Shown here: positions 44,605-54,670 of the stretch, in pieces | Position numbering within the stretch: position 1 is the stretch's first letter | Layout of the letters: each line of letters begins with the position of its first letter | Assembly (NCBI GenBank): GCA_039820405.1 | Contig: JBCBQC010000019.1 | Span: 1-64,000, forward strand | Direction of reading: 5' to 3' | DNA: 64,000 nt | DNA from: CALLVY01 sp937899855 | GTDB lineage: Bacteria > Bacteroidota > Bacteroidia > Chitinophagales > Saprospiraceae | Notes under the pieces: generated by a model | Told to the model about the DNA's origin: nothing | Databases searched by the model: none | The model's input: only the letters and a program-made list of their open reading frames with translations | Made by a program: the position numbers and the translations under genes

Positions 44605-47370
44605 ATGCCTTACCTCCCCATCATCGGCTTGCTTTTCCTCTCCTGGAACCTGTCCGCCCAAAACCCCGATAAAAAGACGATGAGTCCCGCCGTGTACGAC
44701 CTCTGGTCGACCATCCGGGATCCGCAAATTACCGGCGACGGCCAGTGGGCCAGCTATGCGCTCCACCGCGAAGATAAGGATGATCGGCAATGTCTGTACC
44801 GCGTTTCGGATGACCGCAGCTATTTTTTCGACCGCGGACAGGATGGACGTTTCAGCTACGACGACCGCTTTTTTGCCTTCCGGCTCCGTCCCGCCGCTGA
44901 TAGCCTCAAAGCCCTGCGCCGCCGCGGCGTGGAAAAAGACGATTTGCCCCGCGATACCCTGGCCCTTTTCGACCTTACCAGTGGCCGTATCCAACGCATC
45001 CCCGGCTTGCACCGTTTCGTCCTACCTAAAAAATGGTCGGGCAGCATCGCCTACTTGCTCCACCCCAACCCCCAGGATAGCCAGGCCACCACCAAAGCCA
45101 ATACCCACCACCTGGTCATCCGCGAGCTGGGCAGTGGTCGTTGCGATACCTTTCCCGCCGTCACCCACTTTAGCGTAGCGGAAACCGCCCCACGCATCCT
45201 CTTTGGCAGTACCGGTCAGGACTCGACCTTCCGGGCCGGACTCTACCTCTACGAAGCCGACACCCGTCGGGTTCGCCAATTGCTCGACGCCAGCGGCGAA
45301 TTCCAACAACTGGCGCTCGACCGGCCGGGCCGTCAAGCGGCCTTCCTCGCCGATCTGGACACCACCGACGCCCGCGTCCGCCCCTTCCAACTCTACTACT
45401 GGCAGGCCGACCTCGATAGCGCCCAGCAACTCCCCGTTCCCACTCCCAACACCGCCGCTAGCTCCTGGCGCATTTCAGAAGCGGGCAAGGTCTATTTTTC
45501 GGAAAACGGGCAGCGCCTATTCTACGGCACCGCGCCACCACCCCTCCTGGCGGATACCAGCCTCCTCGAAGAAGAAATCGTACAAGTCGAAGTGTGGCAC
45601 TACCTCGACAAACGCACCTACCCCCACCAAAAGATCGACCTGGAAGACGACCGCAAACGGAGCTATTTGGCCTATTACGACACCCAACAAAAACGCTTCC
45701 AACAGCTGGGGGCGCCCGATCAACCGGAGCTAAAAATCGGGGCCGAGGGCAATGCCCAGTACGCCCTGGCCCAAAACGAAGGCCCCTATCTGGAAAAAAT
45801 ATCCTGGGAGGGCTTTCCGGCTTACAAAGACCTGAGTGCCGTCGACCTGAGCACGGGAAAGGTCCAGCCCATCGCCCCCGCGGTACGGGCCAATCCTCAG
45901 GTATCGCCCGAGGGAAACTTTGCCTACTGGTACAGCACCCCCGATTCGGCCTGGTTTTCCTATTCCTTTGCCGACCAGCAATTGTACCGCCTCGCCGGGA
46001 ATGAACTCCGCCCGTTCTACAACGAACTCAACGACATGCCGATGTACCCCTATCCCTACGGCGCCGCCGGCTGGCTGGCGGACGATCAAGCCCTGCTGCT
46101 GTACGACCGCTACGACATCTGGCGGGTGGACCCCCGGGGACGGACGGCCCCCCAGCGCCTCACCGCAGGACGGGAGGCCCAAACCATCTACCGCTACCAC
46201 CGCAGCGACCCCGAAGCGCGCTTTATCGATCCCGACCAGCCGGGCTTGCTACGCAGCCAACGCGAGGGTGACCGTGCCGAGGCCTACCACTTCCTGGACT
46301 GGGCCACGGGCCAGCTAAGCTTGCTGCTCGAAGGCGACTACGCCCTATCGCGTCGGCCCCTCAAGGCGCGCGAGCGCAACGATTTTCTCTTTACCCGCGA
46401 AAGCTTTACCGTTTTTCCCGACCTGCTGCTCGCCCGCGATGCCAACTTCGCCAAGGCCCGCCGGATCAGTCGGGCCAATCCCCAACAGGACGAATATTCC
46501 TGGGGGACGATCGAACTGTTTGAATGGACTTCCCTCGACGGCCAGCCCCTCCGGGGTTTGTTGGTCAAACCCGAAAACTTTGACCCCCAGAAAAAATACC
46601 CCCTCCTCGTCAATTTTTACGAACGCAGCAGTCAGGGATTGCACCGTCACCGTGCGCCCTACCCCCACCGCTCGACGATCAACTACAGCTACTACGCCAA
46701 CCGGGGCTACGTCATCTTCAACCCGGACGTCCCCTACCGGGTCGGCTATCCGGGCGAAAGCGCCCTCCAGGCGGTGACTTCCGGGGTGACGGCCCTGCTC
46801 AATGAGGGCTACATCGACGCCCAACGCATGGGCGTACAGGGCCACAGTTGGGGGGGCTACCAGGTGGCGCACCTGCTGACCAAAACCAATATTTTCCGCT
46901 GCGCCGAATCGGGAGCACCGGTGGTAAACATGTTCAGCGCCTACGGGGGCATCCGGTGGCGCTCGGGGCTGAGTCGGATGTTCCAGTACGAGCATACCCA
47001 GAGCCGCATTGGGGGCACCATCTGGGAATACCCCCTGCGCTACCTCGAAAACTCGCCCCTCTTTGCGCTCGATAAGGTGGAGACGCCGGTACTGATCCTC
47101 CACAACGATAAGGACGGTGCGGTGCCCTGGTACCAAGGCATCGAGTACTTTATGGGGCTGCGCCGACTGGGCAAACCCGCCTGGATGCTCAACTACAACG
47201 ACGAACCACACTGGCCCGTCAAACGACAAAACCGCTTGGACTTCAACCTGCGGATGCAGCAGTTTTTTGACCACTACCTGCGCGATGCTCCCCGTCCCCG
47301 CTGGATGGAGCGGGGCGTACCCGCCTTGGAAAAGGGCATTGAACAGGGACTGGAATTGGAGGGAGAATAA
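44605..47370 (+). CDS. Secreted S9 family (prolyl-oligopeptidase-type) peptidase
   Basis: A 921-residue exported peptidase. The signal peptide ends at LSAQ (residue 19). Residues about 30-620 show the repeating strands of a beta-propeller that limits access to small peptides. The alpha/beta-hydrolase domain follows, with the nucleophile Ser748 in GHSWGGY, an Asp at 835 or 837 in HNDKDGAVPW and His869 in NDEPHWP. The length suits DPP/acylaminoacyl-type members. Together with the S46 peptidase 7 kb away it suggests a protein-degrading lifestyle. Confidence 0.92.
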   Translation: MPYLPIIGLLFLSWNLSAQNPDKKTMSPAVYDLWSTIRDPQITGDGQWASYALHREDKDDRQCLYRVSDDRSYFFDRGQDGRFSYDDRFFAFRLRPAADSLKALRRRGVEKDDLPRDTLALFDLTSGRIQRIPGLHRFVLPKKWSGSIAYLLHPNPQDSQATTKANTHHLVIRELGSGRCDTFPAVTHFSVAETAPRILFGSTGQDSTFRAGLYLYEADTRRVRQLLDASGEFQQLALDRPGRQAAFLADLDTTDARVRPFQLYYWQADLDSAQQLPVPTPNTAASSWRISEAGKVYFSENGQRLFYGTAPPPLLADTSLLEEEIVQVEVWHYLDKRTYPHQKIDLEDDRKRSYLAYYDTQQKRFQQLGAPDQPELKIGAEGNAQYALAQNEGPYLEKISWEGFPAYKDLSAVDLSTGKVQPIAPAVRANPQVSPEGNFAYWYSTPDSAWFSYSFADQQLYRLAGNELRPFYNELNDMPMYPYPYGAAGWLADDQALLLYDRYDIWRVDPRGRTAPQRLTAGREAQTIYRYHRSDPEARFIDPDQPGLLRSQREGDRAEAYHFLDWATGQLSLLLEGDYALSRRPLKARERNDFLFTRESFTVFPDLLLARDANFAKARRISRANPQQDEYSWGTIELFEWTSLDGQPLRGLLVKPENFDPQKKYPLLVNFYERSSQGLHRHRAPYPHRSTINYSYYANRGYVIFNPDVPYRVGYPGESALQAVTSGVTALLNEGYIDAQRMGVQGHSWGGYQVAHLLTKTNIFRCAESGAPVVNMFSAYGGIRWRSGLSRMFQYEHTQSRIGGTIWEYPLRYLENSPLFALDKVETPVLILHNDKDGAVPWYQGIEYFMGLRRLGKPAWMLNYNDEPHWPVKRQNRLDFNLRMQQFFDHYLRDAPRPRWMERGVPALEKGIEQGLELEGE

Positions 47371-47438
47371 AAGCCCTTGCCTACGGAACTAAATGGGGTC
47401 CAATAAGCTTGGGTACTTGGGTCGACAACTCCTAAGCC

Positions 47439-48824
47439 ATGTCAAAAATCATTGCCATTTTTCGCGAAGCGCTCAACGGCGAGGAAAAAGAGTATACCAG
47501 CGGCAGTATCCGTCGAGCGATTTTCCTGCTGTCCATCCCGATGATTCTGGAGATGGTCATGGAATCACTGTTTGCCGTGGTGGATGCCTACTTTGTGGGC
47601 AAGATCAGTGTGGCGGCGGTGGCCACGGTGGGTTTTACCGAATCGGTGGTCATGCTGGTGTATTCGGTAGCCATTGGTCTGAGTACGGCAGCGACGGCGG
47701 TGGTGGCGCGGCGGATTGGTGCGCAGGAGCAGCACAAGGCCAACGAGGCGGCGGTGCAGGCCCTGCTGATCGGCGTATCGATGGCGGTGGTACTGGGCCT
47801 GTTGGGGGCTTACTTCGCCGCGGATATTCTACGTCTGATGGATGCTGGCCCCGAGGTTATCGCAACGGGAGTGGGGTATACGCGGATCATCTTTGGGACC
47901 AACATCGTCATCATTTTGCTTTTTTTGCTCAATGGCATCTTTCGGGGGGCGGGCGATGCCAATATGGCCATGCGTTCGCTGTGGTTGGCCAATGGCTTGA
48001 ATATCATTCTGGATCCCCTATTGATTTTTGGCTGGGGTCCCATTCCGGCCCTGGGTTTGGAGGGGGCGGCCATTGCCACCTCGATTGGTCGGGGGGCGGG
48101 CGTCCTGTTTCAGTTGTACATTCTACTGCGGGGGCTCGGGGTGCTGCGGATCGGTCGTCGGGACTTGCGGCCGGTGGGAAAGGTTCTTCGCAAGCTGGTG
48201 CGGATTGCGGCGGGGGGAGCGGGTCAATACCTCATTGCCTCGGCCAGTTGGATCTTTTTGGTACGCATCATCGCGCCCTTCGGGAGTGAGGTGGTGGCGG
48301 GCTATACCTTTGGCCTGCGGTTGCTCATCTTTTCGGTCCTGCCTTCCTGGGGGATGGCCAATGCCGCGGCTACCCTGGTAGGACAAAACCTCGGCGCGCA
48401 AAAACCGGAACGAGCCGAACAGAGCGTCTGGCAAACCTCTTTTTACAATGCCCTTTTCCTGCTCTTTATCTCCATCATCTACTTTATCTGGGCGGAGTAT
48501 TTTCTGTCTTTTTTTAGCCAAAACGAGGTCGTCATTGAAGCCGGGGCCCTTTGTATGCGCATCATCTGTGTGGCCTACGTTTTCTTTTCCTACGGGATGA
48601 TCATCGCCCAGGCTTTCAACGGAGCGGGAGATACCCGCACCCCGACCTGGGTCAACTTCATCTGTTTTTGGTTGATCGAAATTCCCCTGGCCTACCTGCT
48701 CGCCCTCCAACTCGAATGGGGGCCAGCCGGCGTGTACTGGGCCATTACCATCAGCGAAAGCCTGCTGGGAATCATTCTCATCTTTATCTTCCGCCGGGGG
48801 CGGTGGAAAACGGTTACGGTCTAG
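47439..48824 (+). CDS. MATE family efflux transporter
   Basis: A 461-residue transporter with 12 predicted helices in two similar halves, typical of NorM/DinF-type exporters that expel cationic compounds using Na+ or H+. Family parts include LSIPMILEMVMESLFAVVDAYFVG at the start of helix 1-2 and GAGDTRTPTWVNF in the second half. The ATG at 47439 lies 68 bases after the S9 peptidase stop, so the two may be on one transcript. The substrate is unknown. Confidence 0.92.
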   Translation: MSKIIAIFREALNGEEKEYTSGSIRRAIFLLSIPMILEMVMESLFAVVDAYFVGKISVAAVATVGFTESVVMLVYSVAIGLSTAATAVVARRIGAQEQHKANEAAVQALLIGVSMAVVLGLLGAYFAADILRLMDAGPEVIATGVGYTRIIFGTNIVIILLFLLNGIFRGAGDANMAMRSLWLANGLNIILDPLLIFGWGPIPALGLEGAAIATSIGRGAGVLFQLYILLRGLGVLRIGRRDLRPVGKVLRKLVRIAAGGAGQYLIASASWIFLVRIIAPFGSEVVAGYTFGLRLLIFSVLPSWGMANAAATLVGQNLGAQKPERAEQSVWQTSFYNALFLLFISIIYFIWAEYFLSFFSQNEVVIEAGALCMRIICVAYVFFSYGMIIAQAFNGAGDTRTPTWVNFICFWLIEIPLAYLLALQLEWGPAGVYWAITISESLLGIILIFIFRRGRWKTVTV

Positions 48825-48839
48825 TCTCCCCACAAAAAG

Positions 48840-48870
48840 CGGGGCCGGCTCCCATCGGAACCGGCCCCCC
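48840..48870 (-). terminator. Terminator of the fasciclin operon (minus strand)
   Basis: A hairpin ggggccgg/ccggcccc with a 12-base loop. On the minus strand it is followed by gcttttt, so it serves the minus-strand fasciclin gene and may also stop the MATE transcript. Confidence 0.65.
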
Positions 48871-48941
48871 AAAACATTATCATCAATAAAAAATAACGGG
48901 ATTTTGACTTTTCATTCGTCAGCTCCACCTAAGGAGGATCC

Positions 48942-51299
48942 TTACTGGATGACGAGAATATTCTTAGCGAAGCTGTTTTCCGACTTCAACAGTAGGAAGT
49001 AGACTCCGGCAGGATACTGGCTCACGCCGATCTGGGATACGCGGTCTTGCAACTGGACGTTCTGGACGACGGTGCCCCGAGCGTCGATCAGCTGGGCTTC
49101 CACGCCTTCCTGCAACAAGTCAGCGGGCACCTCGACCTGGACAAAGTCCGAAGCGGGGTTGGGACCGACCTCTACTTTCACTTCCTCCAAGCCACGTACG
49201 GCGGTATTGAGGTCCGGTAGCAATACTTCATCAATCACGTGAACAACACCGTTGAAGGTGCGGATGTCGGGGGCAATCACTTCGGAATCATCGTTGATAA
49301 AGACACCGTCCATATTGATCGTCACGGTGATGTTTTGACCATTGAGCGTCATCGCTTGCTGGCCATCCGTAAGCTGCGAGGAGAGGACCTCTCCCATCAG
49401 AACGTGGTACTGTAGGATGGTGGTCAGGTCGCCGGAAGGATCGACGAGCAGGCTATCGAGCAAGCCCATGGGCAGTTCACCAAAGGCTTCATCCGTGGGG
49501 GCAAAGAGGGTAAAGGGACCGTCATCGGAGAGGGCTCCGGCCAGCATGGCCGCGCCAACCGCTTGCTCCAGGATGGTGTGGATGTCGCTATCGACTACGA
49601 CGTCGACGATGGTGCTGGCGGGGGGCATGAGTACGACATCGATGACGTGGACGACACCGTTGAGGGTCTGCAGGTCCGTGATCGTGATCTCGGCATCGTT
49701 GATAAAGACCCCGTCGCTGTTGATCTCAATCTCCGCGTTTTGTCCCAGTGCTGTGGTTACCATCATGCCATCGCTCAACTCATCCGCCAGGGTCTCTCCG
49801 GGCAGGGCGTGGTAGAGCAGAATCCGCGCGAGGTCTCCTTCGGGGTCCATCAACAGCTCGTTGAGGGCACCATCGGGCAAATCATCAAAGGCATCATCCG
49901 TGGGAGCGAATACCGTAAAATCAGCGTCAAAGCTTTGTAGAACTCCGGCCAAGTTGGCCTCATCAACGGCGGTTTCGAGGGTGTTGTGTACCGCGCTGCT
50001 AGCGACGACATCGTATACCGTGAGGCTACTGGGTAGGATTACGGCATCCACGACGTGGATAATACCGTTGTAGGTGACGACATCGGTGATGGTCACCCGT
50101 GCGTCATTGATGAATACGCCATCCGCATTGATCGCTACCGAAACTTCGGGACCAAAGAGCGTAGCGAGCTCATCCCCACTTTCCAGATCCTGGGCAAACA
50201 ATTCCTCACCGATTACGTGGTACAGCAGCAGCCGCGCCAGGGGACCATCGGGGTTGGCCAAGAGGTCATTGAGAATTTCTTCGGGTACATCGCCAAAAGC
50301 ATCATCCGTGGGGGCAAAAACAGTAAAGGGACCGTCGCCTTCCAGGGCGCCCTTCAGACCAGCCAAGTCGATGGCCTGCTCCAGCGTCGTGTGATCCTCA
50401 CTCTCCGCAATAAACTGCGCCACCGTGGTAGCGGGCTCCAGTACGGCATCGATCACGTGGACGATACCGTTGAAGGTGAGGATGTCCGTAATGATGACTT
50501 CGGCTCCGCCGACGAAGATGCCATCGGTGTTGATTTCGACCAATACGTCCTGCCCGAGGGCCGTGGGCACCGACAAGCCATTGCTGAGGTTGCCGGCTGG
50601 CGCTTCTCCACCTACGACGTGGTAGGCCAGCAGCCGCGCCAGATCGCCCTCGGGATCCATTAACAAATCATCGAGTACTCCCATGGGCAGATTGCCAAAA
50701 GCTTCGTCAGTGGGAGCAAACACCGTAAATCGGAAATCGGGATCGTCCAGGATTACGTCAAATTCTGCATCGGTAATGGCCCGTTCAAGAGTCGTATGAA
50801 CCGAGCTGTTTTCCACGACATCAAAGACGGATCTTGCGGGCGGCGCCAGCACGGCATCCAGTACGTGTACCACACCATTGGTAGCCACGACATCCTTGAC
50901 GCTCACCAGCGCACCATTGATGCGAACGACGTTACCACTCTCAACGATCACCTCAATATTTTGGCCCAGTGCCGTACGCACCGATTGCCCGTTCGTCAGG
51001 GCAGTGGACCGAACGTCTGCCGTGAGAACGTGATAGAGCAGGATGCGAGCCAGGTCACCCGTAGGATCCATCAACAGTTCATCGAGGGCGCCATCGGGCA
51101 GCATACCAAAAGCCGCGTCGGTCGGAGCGAATACCGTGAAGGGACCGGGACCGGCCAGGATACCAGCCAACTCGGCATCGCCAACGGCCCGCTCGAGGAT
51201 GGTGTGGTCCGGGCTATCGACGATGATGTCTACCACGGTTTGGGAGATCGCAAAGGTGCTGATCAGGGTGAATAATAAAATATGGAAAACTTTTAACAT
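48942..51299 (-). CDS. Secreted five-repeat fasciclin (FAS1) protein, T9SS type A cargo
   Basis: A 785-residue secreted adhesin. The start at 51299 is set by a signal peptide ending FAISQ. Five FAS1 domains of about 130-135 residues follow, each with the FTVFAPTD (or FTLFAPTD) H1-type motif and the NGVVHV/NGIIHV-type motif near its end. The last 80 residues are a type A T9SS sorting domain (VEVGPNPASDF, ending FAKNILVIQ). FAS1 domains mediate cell or matrix adhesion. The gene is downstream of the ECF sigma and anti-sigma/barrel genes, 96 bases from the latter, so it is probably part of their regulon. Confidence 0.92.
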   Translation of the reverse strand: MLKVFHILLFTLISTFAISQTVVDIIVDSPDHTILERAVGDAELAGILAGPGPFTVFAPTDAAFGMLPDGALDELLMDPTGDLARILLYHVLTADVRSTALTNGQSVRTALGQNIEVIVESGNVVRINGALVSVKDVVATNGVVHVLDAVLAPPARSVFDVVENSSVHTTLERAITDAEFDVILDDPDFRFTVFAPTDEAFGNLPMGVLDDLLMDPEGDLARLLAYHVVGGEAPAGNLSNGLSVPTALGQDVLVEINTDGIFVGGAEVIITDILTFNGIVHVIDAVLEPATTVAQFIAESEDHTTLEQAIDLAGLKGALEGDGPFTVFAPTDDAFGDVPEEILNDLLANPDGPLARLLLYHVIGEELFAQDLESGDELATLFGPEVSVAINADGVFINDARVTITDVVTYNGIIHVVDAVILPSSLTVYDVVASSAVHNTLETAVDEANLAGVLQSFDADFTVFAPTDDAFDDLPDGALNELLMDPEGDLARILLYHALPGETLADELSDGMMVTTALGQNAEIEINSDGVFINDAEITITDLQTLNGVVHVIDVVLMPPASTIVDVVVDSDIHTILEQAVGAAMLAGALSDDGPFTLFAPTDEAFGELPMGLLDSLLVDPSGDLTTILQYHVLMGEVLSSQLTDGQQAMTLNGQNITVTINMDGVFINDDSEVIAPDIRTFNGVVHVIDEVLLPDLNTAVRGLEEVKVEVGPNPASDFVQVEVPADLLQEGVEAQLIDARGTVVQNVQLQDRVSQIGVSQYPAGVYFLLLKSENSFAKNILVIQ

Positions 51300-51395
51300 G
51301 ATTGATCTTTTTAGAAAGTGAATGAGTTTAGGGGGCATTTGGCGAGCAAATGCAGACTAAAAGAATGTGATAAAACTAAAATGTGATAAAGTGAA

Positions 51396-52934
51396 TTATG
51401 GAGTCTTGGCACCAAATGTTTTGACCAGGCCCAACGAGAGGTGATATCGGTCTACTCGTGTTTCATAGTCGTCTTGTGTAAAAATGGCTTGCGTGCCGCT
51501 CGTCCAATCCCCCATGAGTGCTAGCTGTAGATTGGGAAGCAGCTTATAGTTCAGTGCCAGTCCAAGGCGGTAATCCAAATGCCAATTGTTGAAATCGCTT
51601 TGCAAAGCGGTGGGCCCTTGAGCCCCATCGTGGCGTATCAAATCGTGGTTGGTTTCGATCGACTCGATCCCATTTTCCAGATCGAGTAGGTAGTTGACGC
51701 CCAGCCCAATCGTAGCCGAGGGCAACCAGCGACCACTACGGCCCAGGGGAAATACCTGGAGACCGAGGGGAACGCTCAGGTTCTGGATGCGGTGCTGCGA
51801 CTGGAAGTCGACCAGCAAATTGACGGGATCAGCTAGGGAAGCCTGCCCCGCCGTTTCGCGGTTGAACCGGAACTGGGCTTCGGTGGGGCCGTAGGGCGTA
51901 GCGAGGTCCATCGTGTATTCATTGCTCGCAGAATTGTTGACCCGTTCCTGATTGGGATCGTACACCAGCTCGGAATTGTGTCCCGAGCGGACCTGTACCT
52001 TCTCGTACTGGAAGCCCGTGAACAAGCTCAGTCGCTCGTTCCAGTCCCAGGCCACTTGTACGCCGGCTTGCCAGCCCCAAGCATCGGTGTAGTTGAAATC
52101 AAAAGGAGCCAAATCATCGCGGTACTCCTCATTGATCCGGTGCTGCCAGAAAGTGGCGCCCACAAAATCGGTAACGCGGATGAAATCTGGTGTCGGGGCA
52201 GGAGGTACAAGCACCTCTGACTTCAGGGCGTAGGCGGGTACGGGTAGTTGGGTAGTGAGTGCGGCAAGCGGATTCAAATCCACCGGTGGGATTGGCGCCG
52301 GAGCCGCTTTCACGAGTTCTGGGGTCGTCGAGAACGCCCTTGCTTTTTTGGGTTCCCCTTCCGAGGTCCTCGCCTCCGTGTCTACACCGGAAGTGAGTTG
52401 CCGAGCAGAAGATGGGCTAAAGTTGGACTCGACCGTAGTAGTAGCAGTAATCGAATTATTGGCAATAGTAAGCTTACTGGTAATGATGTCAGTAGAGGTA
52501 GTAGTAGAGGTAGTGGTAGCTGGGGCTGCCGGACGGACCGGATCGACGGGAGTGCTCGCCTGCGGTGTGGCAACTGTTTGGCTTGCGTCGTTATTTGCTG
52601 GAATCATTGCCCCTGGAAGCTGCTCGGTCGCCAAAAGCGGTTTGTGGTCCCCGGCGGGAGACGATTCGAGCCGTTCTTCAACAGTCCAGTTTTGTAGGGA
52701 ATTGTCGATGGCTCCTTGGGCCTCACGACCACCGTACCACCAATAAAAGGCAACCAAACCCGCCAGGACCAGCCCCGCGCTCCACCACCACAATTTTGGG
52801 CGGCGACGATCATTGTGAATGGGTAAATCCGTAGCGATGCTGTCCCACAAGTCCCCATCGGGAGTATTCCACTCCTCTTCCGGGTGGGTACCCTCGCTAA
52901 AACGGTTTCTCCATATGTCGTCAAATCTATCCAT
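51396..52934 (-). CDS. Membrane protein joining an anti-sigma-like N-terminus to an outer-membrane-barrel-like C-terminus
   Basis: A 512-residue protein. Residues 1-46 are cytoplasmic, acidic and Trp-containing (MDRFDDIWRNRF, then EEEWNTPDGDLWDSIA), as in FecR/anti-sigma starts. One transmembrane helix lies near residues 48-66. A long Thr/Ser/Pro-rich linker (about 70-240) follows. The last 250 residues show beta-strand repeats with barrel-type aromatic ends (ATFWQHRI, GLGVNYLLDL, YHLSLGLVKTFG). The ATG overlaps the sigma-factor stop by 8 bases, so the two are translationally coupled; it is likely that sigma factor's regulator. How one chain would span both membranes is unclear. Confidence 0.75.
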   Translation of the reverse strand: MDRFDDIWRNRFSEGTHPEEEWNTPDGDLWDSIATDLPIHNDRRRPKLWWWSAGLVLAGLVAFYWWYGGREAQGAIDNSLQNWTVEERLESSPAGDHKPLLATEQLPGAMIPANNDASQTVATPQASTPVDPVRPAAPATTTSTTTSTDIITSKLTIANNSITATTTVESNFSPSSARQLTSGVDTEARTSEGEPKKARAFSTTPELVKAAPAPIPPVDLNPLAALTTQLPVPAYALKSEVLVPPAPTPDFIRVTDFVGATFWQHRINEEYRDDLAPFDFNYTDAWGWQAGVQVAWDWNERLSLFTGFQYEKVQVRSGHNSELVYDPNQERVNNSASNEYTMDLATPYGPTEAQFRFNRETAGQASLADPVNLLVDFQSQHRIQNLSVPLGLQVFPLGRSGRWLPSATIGLGVNYLLDLENGIESIETNHDLIRHDGAQGPTALQSDFNNWHLDYRLGLALNYKLLPNLQLALMGDWTSGTQAIFTQDDYETRVDRYHLSLGLVKTFGAKTP

Positions 52935-53487
52935 GATCCTGATTAAGTACTCGCTGATTTAATGAAATTCTTCTCTGCAAAAGGTTGCGCGCCTTCATCA
53001 ACTGCGACTTGGAAGTACTGATGGAAATATTCAGTTCCGCCGCAATTTCCTTGTGCGAATAGCCATCGATGACGTACATGTTAAAAACGGTACGGTAGCC
53101 ATAGGGCAGTCGCTGAATTTGGTCCAACATCTCGGCGAGCGTCATCTTGGAAAGCGCGTCGACCTCGGTGGTGGGGGTTTGTTCCGCCCCGGTGAGGTTT
53201 ACCGAGTAAAGGGTGTTCTTGCGAATGTTGCCCAAACAGGCGTTGATGGCGATGCGTTTGGCCCAGGATTCGAAAACGCCTTTGGTTTGGTCGAATTGCT
53301 GGAGATTCCTAAAGATATTAATAAAAGTCTCCTGCAAATAATCTTGTGCCGTACTGCGATCTTTTGCGTAGCGCAAACAAACCAGGAATAAACTCTGCTT
53401 GTACTCCTGATACAGGCCCTTGTAGGCCTGCTGACTGCCTCGGAGGGCCGCCTCGATTAGTTTACAATTTTTGGTTTGCTTACTCAA
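52927..53487 (-). CDS. ECF sigma-70 family RNA polymerase sigma factor
   Basis: A 186-residue sigma factor with region 2 (DYLQETFINIFRNLQQFD, with an FESWAKRIAINACLGNIRK core) and region 4 (LPYGYRTVFNMYVIDGYSHKEIAAELNIS). No ATG is available: the frame is closed just upstream at 53494 by a TAA, so the start is TTG at 53487. It leads the minus-strand operon sigma, anti-sigma/barrel protein, fasciclin protein. An extracytoplasmic signal is probably relayed through the downstream membrane protein. The TTG start may keep expression low. Confidence 0.93.
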   Translation of the reverse strand: MSKQTKNCKLIEAALRGSQQAYKGLYQEYKQSLFLVCLRYAKDRSTAQDYLQETFINIFRNLQQFDQTKGVFESWAKRIAINACLGNIRKNTLYSVNLTGAEQTPTTEVDALSKMTLAEMLDQIQRLPYGYRTVFNMYVIDGYSHKEIAAELNISISTSKSQLMKARNLLQRRISLNQRVLNQDHG

Positions 53488-53652
53488 AATCCGTTATCTT
53501 TTACTGGCAATATGCGAGGACTTGCAAATGGGTTGCCTGGGGTTAAAAAAAAGTTGAATTTCACATTGATTTTCGAGCACCAGACGGATTGGTGTAAGGA
53601 AAACCTGCGACCGGAGTAATTGTTTAGCGGATTTTGCCGCCTACGCGCCCAA

Positions 53653-53687
53653 CAAAAAAAAGGTGATCCACCAAAACGGGATCACCT
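53653..53687 (-). terminator. Terminator after the Cys-rich lipoprotein (minus strand)
   Basis: A hairpin aggtgatcc/ggatcacct (9 bp) is followed on the minus strand by eight T (A-run at 53653-53660 on the plus strand). Confidence 0.88.
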
Positions 53688-53722
53688 CATTGATATCATT
53701 TATTTAACCTTTGCAATTCGAT

Positions 53723-54532
53723 TTAATCCGCCGCTCCACCTCCCCCCGGAATGGTGTAAAAGAGCACCTCATCGGGACAGCCATTATTGTAGGACACCGT
53801 AATCTCCACCACAATCGGTGCACCGGTAGAAACAAAAGGGAACACGGATTGATAGCCAGTCACACAACCCGCCGAACTGTTGAAATCGGTCCAGGTGGTC
53901 CCGTTGTCGGCTTTTAGGCAAATCTCCGCCACCGAGGCTTGACAGTCTTCCCCATTGAGCACGTCGACCGTCAAGGTACCCAAGGAGCCCTGTCCGATGG
54001 GGTCCTGAGAACCGATGGCCGAAAGCTCGCAACAATCGACCGGCTCCAGGGTAGTGCTGGTACAACCCTTGCAAACCGCGTCGAGCTCAAAGCTCAGGTC
54101 GGGCTCAAAACTACAGGACCAAACCTCGGGACGAGCGTCGAGGATCGTGTTGTACACGGTACAGACCTCGTCTGGCGTCGAGCCAAAGATGGTGACGTTG
54201 AGATCGGGAATAAAGGTACAGCCAAAGGCATCCCCGTTGCTGATTAGGTAAGCGGAGTAGCTGTGGCCGGAGGGCAGCGCGAGCAGGGCATCGGTGGAGG
54301 TGGGTACCCGGTAGGGGCCGAAGGTATACGTGTTGCCCAACTCATCGCAGAAGTAAAGGTCAAACCCGAGGTAATTGCCGGTGGCACAACAATCACCACA
54401 ATCGGCGACGTCGTAGCTGAGGAGAAAATAGCACAATTCGGGATTGCCCTGGTTTTCCGAATTGCCCTGACAAGCGGCTAGCAACAGGGGGAGGAGCAGT
54501 AGGCTTAAAAAGCGGAAGTAGTTAATTTTCAT
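53723..54532 (-). CDS. Cys-rich lipoprotein of unknown function
   Basis: A 269-residue lipoprotein (lipobox LLAAC, Cys21); the start at 54532 gives a normal lipoprotein signal, while an upstream start adds only non-conserved residues. The mature part has many Cys, in pairs and clusters such as CGDCC, CKGC and DCC, suggesting several disulfides. It ends in a Gly-rich tail. I recognise no domain. It is a single gene with its own terminator. The function is unknown; it is probably an exposed surface protein. Confidence 0.75.
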   Translation of the reverse strand: MKINYFRFLSLLLLPLLLAACQGNSENQGNPELCYFLLSYDVADCGDCCATGNYLGFDLYFCDELGNTYTFGPYRVPTSTDALLALPSGHSYSAYLISNGDAFGCTFIPDLNVTIFGSTPDEVCTVYNTILDARPEVWSCSFEPDLSFELDAVCKGCTSTTLEPVDCCELSAIGSQDPIGQGSLGTLTVDVLNGEDCQASVAEICLKADNGTTWTDFNSSAGCVTGYQSVFPFVSTGAPIVVEITVSYNNGCPDEVLFYTIPGGGGAAD

Positions 54533-54670
54533 GGTTTGTATTTTTAGCGTTACTGAAATAATGATTGGGAGAAGGTGGGACAAAAAAGCGTTCTTCGGGG
54601 CAGGGAAAGGTAACCTCCGGTCTGGAATTAATTTTTAATTTTCCTATTTTCACCCCTCAAAATCGAGCTT

